From assembly GCF_001984195.1 (NCBI RefSeq), contig NZ_MTQN01000002.1:1-39196 (forward strand): 39,196 bases of DNA. The letters run 5' to 3'. The position numbers and the translations under genes are program-made. The number at the start of each line of letters is the position of its first letter. The stretch's first letter is position 1. The notes under the pieces are model-generated. The model saw only the letters and a program-made list of their open reading frames with translations. It did not search any database and was not told the DNA's origin. Origin of the DNA: Kribbella sp. ALI-6-A. GTDB taxonomy: Bacteria > Actinomycetota > Actinomycetes > Propionibacteriales > Kribbellaceae. Positions 8,966-16,510 of the stretch are shown piece by piece.

Positions 8966-9378
8966 ACGTCAGCGATCTGGAGTTCACCCAGGATGAGCCG
9001 CAGGTGCTCGGCCGCACGGGTGCCTCCGAGCGAACCGTAGGACACGATGGCCGCGGCCTTGTTGTTCCACTCCCCGTAGAGGTAATCGATCGCGTTCTTC
9101 AGCGAGCCCGAGGTCGAGTGGTTGTATTCCGGCGTTACGAACACGAATCCGTCGAACTCAGCGATCTTCGCCGCCCACCTCTTGGTGTGTTCGTTGGCGT
9201 ACTGGCCGAAGGACGGCGGCATGATCTCGTCGAGGTGCGGGAGGTTGAAGTCAAGCAGGTCGACGAGTTCGAAGTTGGCGTCGCTGCGCAGCGAGGCCTG
9301 TTCGTAGACCCATTTCGCGACCGCTTCGCCGTTGCGGCCGGGCCGGGTGCTGCCGATGATGATGCCGATCTTGGTCAT
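8960..9378 (-). pseudogene. NAD(P)H-dependent FMN reductase, 3'-truncated
   Basis: The ATG at 9378 has a strong AAGGAG site. The first 138 residues are a normal flavodoxin-like FMN reductase: IGIIIGSTRPGRNGEAVAKW at the phosphate loop, then FVFVTPEYNHSTSGSLKNAI and NKAAAIVSYGSLGGTRAAEH. After LRLILGELQIADVR the sequence stops resembling the family (usual length about 180-190 aa) and enters the IS481 remnant. The frame stays open to 8584, so a chimeric product of about 264 aa could be made, but the C-terminal helix is lost. An intact relative could have supplied reduced flavin to a monooxygenase. Confidence 0.85.
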
Positions 9379-9469
9379 GATGTTCTCCTTGTTGAATGGC
9401 TTCGCCCGAGCCAGTGACGGGATCCTCCGATGGAGGTCCGATTTGGGCGGGTAGTTGGACTTCGGGCTG

Positions 9470-9545
9470 GCGTAGCCCGTAGTAGATCCGTAGCTGACCG
9501 GCGATATCGGGACCGACACCGTTGAGTCCGAAGAGGCCACGCGTG
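9470..9545 (-). mobile_element. possible IS110-type transposase fragment
   Basis: On the minus strand one frame reads GLFGLNGVGPDIAGQL, resembling the helix-hairpin-helix GVGP motif of IS110/IS116/IS902 transposases. Only about 20 residues match, and nothing before or after supports it. It lies between the truncated FMN reductase and the truncated hemerythrin gene, both of which have lost sequence. Confidence 0.25.
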
Positions 9546-9546
9546 A

Positions 9547-9945
9547 GGCTTCAATCAGGTTGCCCAGGGCAAGCTCGGTCCGAGCCGAGCCCGTTCGCAG
9601 ATCAACGCCATGACGATGCGCCAGAACAACTGGACGCTTGGCACCTACTGCGAGAGCTACTGCCGCGTTCTGACGATGCACCACACCATCGAAGACGCCT
9701 CAATGTTCCCTGACCTTGAGCGAGGCGATCCCCGGCTTCGCCCAGTGATCGACCGCCTCAAGGAAGAGCACCTAGTCGTTCACGATTTGCTCGAAGAACT
9801 CGACCGCGCCCTCGTCGCCTTAGTCAGCGAGCCGGATGGACTAGAACAAGTACGAGCCGCCCTTGACGTCCTCAGTGACGCGTTGCTGTCACACCTGGCT
9901 TACGAGGAACGAGAGCTCATCGAACCCCTAGCTCGCCTGACCTAA
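9547..9945 (+). pseudogene. hemerythrin-domain protein, N-terminus missing
   Basis: The frame reads ARSQINAMTMRQNNWTLGTY, then VLTMHHTIEDASMFPDLE and, near the end, LLSHLAYEERELIEPLA. These are the HH-x2-E and H-x3-E di-iron ligand motifs of a hemerythrin-like four-helix bundle. The first helix with the expected first histidine is absent: the frame meets a stop at 9544, and the homologous sequence seems to begin at about 9550. The best ATG (9610) would give 111 aa lacking helix A. The missing start, next to transposase remnants, suggests disruption; a functional short form cannot be excluded. Confidence 0.7.
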
Positions 9946-10133
9946 GCAGGGCACGCGACGCTCCGGGAAGCTATCAATCGCGGCAACACAGACGCCGCCG
10001 ATTGAGTTACGCGGGACCACGTAAGTATTGCTAACTCACGACGTCATCAACGATCACACGAGCTTGCTTGCGGTGGTCATCTCGGGACCGTTTCATGGAC
10101 AGCAGCGCATCCTAGATCGATGAAGGAGCAGTA

Positions 10134-11000
10134 GTGGAGTACGAGTTTGTCGAACGGCCGGGCGGGCGCGTGGCCTACCAGCGCAGCGGACAGGGGGAGC
10201 TCACCGTTATCTGGCTCCACGGGCTTCCTCTGGACTCGAGTTCATGGGAACAACAACGCCTCTACTTCGACCAGCACACAGACAACATATGGCTCGATCT
10301 GCGCGGCTACGGCCGCTCCGACAAGATCCCGCGCGACACCCCTGACGTCACGGCGCTCTATGTCGAGGACATCGCCGCGCTCGTCGATGCGTTGGAACTG
10401 ACTCGGATCGCCTTGGTTGGATTCGCCTCCGCCGGACACGTCGCGATGCGCTATGCGGCCATCCACCGCGACCAGGTGGCGAAGCTGATCGTGATCAATG
10501 GCTCGCCCCGCTTCCGTCGCGGCCCCGGATGGCCGTGGGGTTTCGACGAGGCTGGCATCGCTCACTTCGTCGACGCCGGGCGGAAGGGTGGGATCGAGGC
10601 CATCACGGACGCCGTGCTCGACCGCGACCTAGTCTTTCGCGACCTGTCCCCGGCCGACGCCACGGAGGTCCAGCAATGGTTCCGCACGATGAGCTTGCGG
10701 GCTGGCCTCGACACCTTGCTCGGCTTCTTTGAGGGCATTGCCTACGACGACGACCGCCGTTATCTGGCCCTGATAGAGGCCGACACCCTATTGCTGGTCA
10801 GCACCATGGGGCAGGAGGTGCCATCCGCTGTTGGGCTTTACCTGCGTCAGCACATCCGCCGATCTCGGCTGGTCGAGCTGCCCTCCGCCGACCACTTCGT
10901 TTTCGCCACCCGCCCGCAGCTGACCAATCTACTGATCGCGCAGCACTTGCTCAGTGTCTCGGAGCTGTCCGTGAGCCTCGGTCTTCACGCCTACGCGTGA
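10134..11000 (+). CDS. alpha/beta hydrolase-fold protein with altered nucleophile site
   Basis: A 288-aa alpha/beta hydrolase. The oxyanion strand is VIWLHGLPLDSSSW (26-39), the following strand LDLRGYGRSD, and the C-terminal histidine lies in LPSADHFVFA (H254). The nucleophile elbow, normally GxSxG, reads VGFASAGHVAM (95-105). Relative to family members the serine position is alanine with serine next to it, and no clear acid follows strand 6 (LLLVSTMGQEVPSA). It may be non-hydrolytic, or use a shifted serine. The start is GTG at 10134, after GAAGGAG. It precedes the gentisate genes on the same strand; the gap of about 340 bp suggests a separate promoter for them. Confidence 0.85.
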   Translation: MEYEFVERPGGRVAYQRSGQGELTVIWLHGLPLDSSSWEQQRLYFDQHTDNIWLDLRGYGRSDKIPRDTPDVTALYVEDIAALVDALELTRIALVGFASAGHVAMRYAAIHRDQVAKLIVINGSPRFRRGPGWPWGFDEAGIAHFVDAGRKGGIEAITDAVLDRDLVFRDLSPADATEVQQWFRTMSLRAGLDTLLGFFEGIAYDDDRRYLALIEADTLLLVSTMGQEVPSAVGLYLRQHIRRSRLVELPSADHFVFATRPQLTNLLIAQHLLSVSELSVSLGLHAYA

Positions 11001-11346
11001 GGAGCACCAGATGCGCCGCCGCCTATTGGTGCCACCGGGGTCACAGACGCGATGTGGACCGCTGTCCCGTACCGTAGTTCGGGCGCAGCGACGCACCACG
11101 AATCGAGCGCCGCGATCCTCTCCGAGCGCGTTCGCCCGGCCTAACGCCGCCTTGAGATCGCGCGCGACGGCCGGCGCAACCGTCGCCGACGGAGTCGCGC
11201 CAGCTATGGCGCGGAAATTGAGGAGCGATCCGCCGGTAGTCGACTCGTCGCTACCGCCGCATGGCCCGCATCGGCGCCTCATCAATGGCCGACCGATCTC
11301 CTCGCCAAGCCGACTCAGACTCGACGCCACATGAAAGGTGAACGTG
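11001..11346. other. intergenic region before the gentisate operon
   Basis: About 345 bp with no convincing gene on either strand. The frames are open but lack recognisable motifs and ribosome binding sites. It presumably contains the promoter of the gentisate operon, but no element stands out. Confidence 0.4.
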
Positions 11347-12450
11347 ATGACAAAGTCCGCGCTCACGCCTGAACTGGATGAGCTGTACCGAGGCTTCAGG
11401 CAGCAATGGCTCTCGCCGCTATGGACCGCCGTCGATGACCTGATGCCTGTTCAGCCGACGCCCACAGCCATCCCGCATCGCTGGCACTGGCAAGACCTGC
11501 TCGAGCTGGCGGAGCGGGCCGGCGAACTCGTTCCGGTCGGACGCGGCGGCGAACGCCGAGCCATCGCCCTGGCCAACCCGGGGCTGGGCGGGCGCCCGTT
11601 CGCGACCCCGACACTATGGGCGGCGATCCAGTACCTGATGCCGGGCGAGGATGCGCCCGAGCATCGGCACACCCAGCATGCCTTTCGCTTCGTCCTCGAG
11701 GGCGAGGGCGTTTGGACGGTCGTCGGTCAAGACCCGGTCGCGATGCGGCGCGGCGATTTCCTTCCCCAGGCCGGCTGGAATTGGCACGCGCACCACAACC
11801 AGGCCGCCACCCCAATGGCGTGGGTCGACGGCTTGGACATCCCATTCCAGTACGCGGTGGATGCGCAATTCTTTCAGTTCGGGCGCGACTCGGTCAGCGA
11901 TGCGGAACGGACCACGCCCGAGCGGTCGCGGTCGGAGCGACTCTGGGGTCATCCGGGCCTACGGCCCGTCGCCGTTGATCAGCGCACGACGGGCTCGCCG
12001 TTGCTGGCCTATCGCTGGGCCGACACTGACCACGCTCTGCGCGATCAGCTCGAGTTGGCGTCGGAAGGGTTCCCCGGCGTGCTAGAGCCCGGCCATGCGG
12101 CGGTCCGGTTCACCAATCCGACTACTGGCGGCGACGTGTTACCGACCATCCGCGCCGAGGTTCACAGGCTCCAGCGCGGCCAGGACACTGCACCGCGGGA
12201 GGAGGTCGGCTCCTCGGTCTTCCAGGTCTTCGACGGCAGCGGCGTCGTTACGGTCGGCGATCAAACATGGTCCGTGGTGCGCGGCGATCTGTTCGTCGTA
12301 CCCTCGTGGACGTCCTATCGCTTCCGCTCCGAAGCCGGCTCCACCGACTCGGATTCCGGCAGCCTAGACCTCTTCCGGTTCAGCGACGCACCAATTTTCG
12401 AGGCTCTTCACCTCGGTACCGGCCGACCTGACCTGGAGGTCAACGCATGA
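11347..12450 (+). CDS. gentisate 1,2-dioxygenase (bicupin)
   Basis: A 367-aa two-cupin ring-cleavage dioxygenase. The first cupin carries the Fe(II) ligands in EHRHTQHAFRFVLEGEG (H106, H108) and GWNWHAHHN (H147, H149 region). The second, at about residues 255-330, has VFQVFDGSGVVTVGDQTW and GDLFVVPSW but lacks the histidines, as in gentisate and salicylate dioxygenases. The reaction is gentisate plus O2 to maleylpyruvate. ATG at 11347 is preferred because AAAGG lies 8 bp upstream; GTG codons at 11338 and 11344 are alternatives. The next two genes encode the two following steps, which supports gentisate rather than 1-hydroxy-2-naphthoate as substrate. Confidence 0.92.
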   Translation: MTKSALTPELDELYRGFRQQWLSPLWTAVDDLMPVQPTPTAIPHRWHWQDLLELAERAGELVPVGRGGERRAIALANPGLGGRPFATPTLWAAIQYLMPGEDAPEHRHTQHAFRFVLEGEGVWTVVGQDPVAMRRGDFLPQAGWNWHAHHNQAATPMAWVDGLDIPFQYAVDAQFFQFGRDSVSDAERTTPERSRSERLWGHPGLRPVAVDQRTTGSPLLAYRWADTDHALRDQLELASEGFPGVLEPGHAAVRFTNPTTGGDVLPTIRAEVHRLQRGQDTAPREEVGSSVFQVFDGSGVVTVGDQTWSVVRGDLFVVPSWTSYRFRSEAGSTDSDSGSLDLFRFSDAPIFEALHLGTGRPDLEVNA

Positions 12451-13292
12451 AGCTCGCTACCGTCCGCATCGATCGCGACATCACCCGGGCGGTTCGTCTA
12501 GAGGGTGAGTCCCTCGTCGACCTCGGCCTCGCCGATGTCGACGAGGTGCTCCGGCAACCGAATTGGCAGGAGGCGGCGCACAGCAAGAACCACGGCCGCT
12601 ACCCGCTGGCCCAGGCCGAGTTCGCTCCGCTCGTCAGCCGCCCGGGCAAGATCATCTGTGTCGGATTGAATTATCGGACGCACATTTTGGAGATGGGGCG
12701 CGAGATCCCGTCCTACCCGACCTTGTTCAGCAAGTACCGCGAGGCCCTGATCGGTGCAAGCGACCCAATCCTGCTTCCGCCCGAGAGCGACGCGGTTGAC
12801 TGGGAGGCCGAACTCGCCGTCGTCGTCGGCGCCGCGACCAGGCGGGCGACGACCGCGGAGGCGAGCGCAGCCATCGCCGGATTCGCCGTACTCAACGATG
12901 TGACGATGCGCGACTGGCAGTACCGGACTCCGATGTGGTTGCAGGGCAAGACCTGGGAGTCGAGCACGCCGTTCGGTCCGTACCTAGTCACGCCCGACGA
13001 ACTGCCCGGCGGCGTGCGTCCGGCGCTTGACATCAGCTGCGAGGTAAATGGTCAGATCGTCCAGAAGACGAACACCTCCGACCTCGTTTTCCCCCCCGTC
13101 GCGCTCATCGAGTACATATCTACGATCGTGACGCTCGAGCCGGGCGATGTGATCGCGACTGGTACACCCGGCGGGGTCGGGCACGCCCGCAAGCCGCCGG
13201 TGTACCTCCGCGCCGGGGACATCCTTACCACCCGCATCGCCGGGCTCGGTCACGCGGTTAATCCCACCATCGCAGAAGCTGGTCGGTCGTGA
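12447..13292 (+). CDS. fumarylacetoacetate hydrolase-family protein (fumarylpyruvate hydrolase)
   Basis: A 281-aa FAH-family enzyme. Conserved segments are GKIICVGLNYRTHILEMG, the metal site DWEAELAVVVG, LNDVTMRDWQ, KTWESSTPFGPYLV and the terminal GDVIATGTPGGVG. These hydrolases cleave C-C bonds of beta-diketo acids using Mg2+. In this context the substrate is most likely fumarylpyruvate, giving fumarate and pyruvate. ATG overlaps the dioxygenase stop as ATGA, and its own stop overlaps the next start as GTGA, so the three genes are translationally coupled. Some relatives hydrolyse maleylpyruvate directly, but the adjacent isomerase argues for the fumaryl isomer. Confidence 0.92.
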   Translation: MKLATVRIDRDITRAVRLEGESLVDLGLADVDEVLRQPNWQEAAHSKNHGRYPLAQAEFAPLVSRPGKIICVGLNYRTHILEMGREIPSYPTLFSKYREALIGASDPILLPPESDAVDWEAELAVVVGAATRRATTAEASAAIAGFAVLNDVTMRDWQYRTPMWLQGKTWESSTPFGPYLVTPDELPGGVRPALDISCEVNGQIVQKTNTSDLVFPPVALIEYISTIVTLEPGDVIATGTPGGVGHARKPPVYLRAGDILTTRIAGLGHAVNPTIAEAGRS

Positions 13293-14011
13293 CCGCAAAC
13301 CCGCCGGCACCTCACCGCATGAGAACCCGCCAGTGGGTCACAGCCGGCACAAGGCTTCTGGAGAAGACTGTGGCCAGCCTGGACGACGAGGAGCTCGACG
13401 AGCCCAGCCGACTGCCCGGGTGGACCCGCCGACACGTCATCGCACACCTGGCTGCGAACGCCGACGCGTTAGGTCGGCTGGTCAGCTGGGCCCACACCTC
13501 CGTCGAGCAACACATGTACGCTTCGGCCGACCAGCGGGACGCCGAAATCAAGCTGGGTGCTTCCCTGCCCACATCGCAGCTGCGGACCTGGTTGCAGAGT
13601 TCGGCCCAGGATCTCGAGGCTGGAATGGATCAGCTATCGGACACCGAATGGCATTGTCTCGTCATCACCGGACAGGGACGAACCGTGCCTGCCGACGAAC
13701 TACCCTGGCTGCGCAGCCGCGAGGTCCTGGTCCATACCATTGATCTCAACGCAGGTCCGGAATTCTTCGACCTGCCCGCGGCCTTTTGCCGGGCTCTAGC
13801 CGTTGACATCTGCGCGAAGAGGTCGTTGGAGGGCAATCCCAACGTAATCATCGACTCCGTCGACCGGGGCGAGGAGTTCCAGCTGCGCATCAGCGGCAAG
13901 GGACCAGTCGTCGAAATTGAGGGCCCACTCTCCGAAATCACCGCTTGGCTGGCCGGACGATCGACGGCCGCACGACAATCATCCTGGCCTCGGCTACCGG
14001 CCTGGCTGTGA
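13289..14011 (+). CDS. maleylpyruvate isomerase, mycothiol-dependent type (DinB/MDMPI fold)
   Basis: A 240-aa protein with an N-terminal MDMPI metal-binding four-helix domain. LPGWTRRHVIAHLAANADAL supplies the first histidine (H53), and REVLVHTIDL supplies E145 and H149, matching the His-Glu-His zinc site known from the Corynebacterium enzyme. The C-terminal part is a small SCP2-like domain. The enzyme isomerises maleylpyruvate to fumarylpyruvate using mycothiol, which places the organism among actinomycetes. GTG at 13289 overlaps the stop of the hydrolase gene. It is the last intact gene of the catabolic island; decayed mobile-element genes begin immediately after it. Confidence 0.93.
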   Translation: MTANPPAPHRMRTRQWVTAGTRLLEKTVASLDDEELDEPSRLPGWTRRHVIAHLAANADALGRLVSWAHTSVEQHMYASADQRDAEIKLGASLPTSQLRTWLQSSAQDLEAGMDQLSDTEWHCLVITGQGRTVPADELPWLRSREVLVHTIDLNAGPEFFDLPAAFCRALAVDICAKRSLEGNPNVIIDSVDRGEEFQLRISGKGPVVEIEGPLSEITAWLAGRSTAARQSSWPRLPAWL

Positions 14012-14129
14012 ACCGACGCGATCAGACTGCGGGGACAAAGCTTAGTTCACAGGCCGACTTCCGTCTGCGGCGATGGTACGTCCGTTCGGTCCAGGTCACG
14101 ATCGCGATCCGCCGTTTGTCGTCGTTGAC

Positions 14130-15201
14130 TAGGTTCGCCGGGCGAGGGCGTTGGTCTGGCAGGCGCGAAAGAACTTTCCATGGCAGCGTTTTCGCCCACG
14201 GCGCCGACCCGAGGCTGATCTCGGCAGCCGCGGCAACCGGCCTGGCCGTGCGCTGCTCGTCTCGGCGGCGGCCTGCGCGATCCGCGCCGCCTCGGCCTCG
14301 GCGTGTAGACCTTGGCCTGCTCGGCCTGGGGGGCGCGCTGGTCGGCCTCTCGCCCGGCGCCGCTCCTGCTCACCGCGCTGCTGCTCCGCCTTGGCCAGCT
14401 GCGCCCGATGCTCAGCCTGCCGCTGCTGCAGCTCGGCGGCCAGCGCGTCGGCGTCGGCGAACTTCTCGACCGTGCCCGCAATGTCCACCCACCAATGAGC
14501 TGGGGATCGAACTTCACGTCGACGAAGAACTGGTAGTCCTCACCCGGCCCGAGGACATCCTTCTCCACCGACGATGACGGGTTGTCGTACCCGGGCGCCA
14601 CCAGAAGTCCCAGTTGCCCCGGCCCCCAGCAACCGGGTGCGCGAAGAACTCCAGCCGGGGATAGAGGATCGGCTCCGTACTCAGATTGCGGATGGTCACC
14701 CTGATGTCGCGAATGTCATTGCTGTGCAGTTGCCAGTTCTCGGGGTCTTCGAATCGGGCCTCCACCGTGACCATGCTCGCTGTGGCGAAAGTCTGCAGCT
14801 CGAGTTCTCACTGCTGGCGCGCAGCTTCCGATCGCGCCGTCCCACCTCGTACTCCACAGCGCCACCACCACGGCGCCGACGGTGCCGACAGCACCGAGCC
14901 AGTCGCCGATCACCGACCACATCGCGATGCTGTACACCAGGATCCTGCGCACGATGAGTTGCTCCTCCAGCACTAGCTGTGGTGTCCAGGGAGGTTGTCC
15001 CGCCTTGCGGCGGTCAAGTTCCTCGATCTTCCCGTGGTGCTCGTTATGCGCGGCGGCGCCCCGGGGGGAGCCACCAGGCCTCCGCAGCGCCGGCACACCA
15101 GGTGGGCCTGGCTCGTAGCCACGCTCCGTCGGTCGCCGAGGGGTCAGGGCTCGGGTTCTCGGTCTGCATCTTCGGCATGGCATCGACGCTACGCCGATCA
15201 A
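14130..15201 (-). pseudogene. multiply frameshifted element gene (membrane/coiled-coil protein)
   Basis: Read downward on the minus strand, coherent protein sequence jumps between frames. It starts with a CRRCGG-type zinc-ribbon piece and VYSIAMWSVIGDWLGAVGTV, a likely membrane segment. It continues with DPENWQLHSNDIRDIRVTIR and EPILYPRLEFFAHPV, then GPGEDYQFFVDVKFDPQLIG, and ends in a charged coiled coil (DADALAAELQQRQAEHRAQL). At least three frameshifts are needed to join these. No function is recognised. It is the last of three broken genes downstream of the relaxase. The 14012-14129 stretch beyond its end holds nothing recognisable. Confidence 0.6.
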
Positions 15202-15218
15202 GGACGGTGTCGGGTGGA

Positions 15219-15651
15219 TCAGGCGACTACTGGCGCCGGCCGACCTGGAGCTGGGCGATGAGCTGTCGGTCGGTACCGGGCCCGCGACCAGGTCGACGAT
15301 GGCCAGATACGCCGCCGCCGACGTCGACGGGCCGGGCGATCACGCGGAAGGTCTGGCCGGCCGTGGCGAACAGGCCGTCGTTGACGCATTCGTCGGCGCC
15401 GTACCGATGCGTCCGGGGGGAACCCGGCGCCACCAGTTGTCGTCGAGGACCGGCTGCAGCCGGGCGCGGACGGCGGCGCGTTCGGCGTCGATCCGGGCCT
15501 GGTACGCGGCGTGCTGCTCGGCGACCGCTTCGGCTTCCCGGGCCTGCTCCTGGACGCGGCGGGCGATGTGCTCGGCCAGCAGCGCCGCGACGGTGATGGC
15601 GGTGCGGAAGAGCGCGTTGACCTCTTCGTCCATCCCATCGCCTTGGTCCAT
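15219..15651 (-). pseudogene. frameshifted coiled-coil protein gene of the mobile element
   Basis: The start region reads MDEEVNALFRTAITVAALLA and then EQAREAEAVAEQHAAYQARI, a long alpha-helical/coiled-coil segment, followed by RLQPVLDDNWWRRVPP. Thereafter the frame shifts and ends without a sensible C-terminus, with further pieces scattered in the other two minus frames. Similar helical proteins with a WW motif sit next to MobF relaxases in actinobacterial plasmids and integrative elements, by my recollection of such loci. It lies between the other two broken genes in relaxase orientation. Confidence 0.5.
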
Positions 15652-15699
15652 CAGGTGTCAGTCTCCGATCTCGGTGTCGTTGCCACCGCGCCCGGCCGG

Positions 15700-16364
15700 G
15701 GTCGCCCAGGCAGCGCACGGTCACGGCTCGCGGGCTTGTCAATCCGATTGGGCAGGGGCGAGAGCGCAGCGGCCTCGAGGGCCTGCCGGCTGGCTGCGCG
15801 CAGGGTGTCGAGGCCCGCCTGCGCGTCCGGAGCGACGTTCGCCGACAGGGATCGCCTTGCCGTCGGCGACGAACATGTCGAGGCGCCACGTCGTCACCTG
15901 GACGTCGAACTGAGCGGTCGTGAACGGCCGCCACTCGTAGGCGCGCGGACGGTCGTGACCGCGTCCAGACCGTCGGCAGTGAGCTGCTCGATCCGGGTCT
16001 GCAGCGCCGGCCATGCCGGGTCGGCGCGCCAGCCCTCGGCGACCTGGGCACCAACCGCGGACACCACGGTCTGCGCCGCGACCAGCTCCTCCCCCCGGCT
16101 GGTCCTGAACCACGCTGGCGACCTGCTCGGGACGGTCGCCTTGGCCGTATGACACGGTCTCGCTCGTGCCCGCGGTGGTCGGGCGGTCGTCGGCAGAGTG
16201 TTCATGAACTCACCCAGCTGGCCGCGTGGGTGGCCGCCAGGACGAGTGCCTGCTTCATCTCGCCGCGCGCGACGTGCGCGTCGTGGATCGCCTTCAAGGT
16301 GTTGGCGAGCTGCCGCCATCACCAGGTTGGCCGCCGGGCGGCGCCGGTTCGTCGCGGTCAGCAC
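15700..16364 (-). pseudogene. frameshifted conjugation-associated gene
   Basis: Pieces in different minus frames include LANTLKAIHDAHVARGEMKQ, then VAEGWRADPAWPALQTRIEQ and LTADGLDAV, then RAYEWRPFTTAQFDVQVTTW and RLDMFVADGKAIPVGE. Each looks like real protein, but no single frame joins them, and at least two frameshifts are required. The DPAWPAL segment resembles C-terminal parts of actinobacterial relaxase-associated proteins, a tentative comparison. It begins about 145 bp after the relaxase stop and was probably in the same operon. The 16365-16510 stretch between them holds no clear feature. Confidence 0.5.
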
Positions 16365-16510
16365 GAGCAGCGCAGTGCCAGACAGCGCCGGCGCCGGGAG
16401 GTACTCGGGCGCGGTGGCCGCTACTGGATCTGCGCTCTCCGGGCGAGCGCGTCTGCGGTCGCCGGCGAGCGGCCCAGGCCGGGGTCCGGTGCGTCGTGAC
16501 CCGGCAGGCG

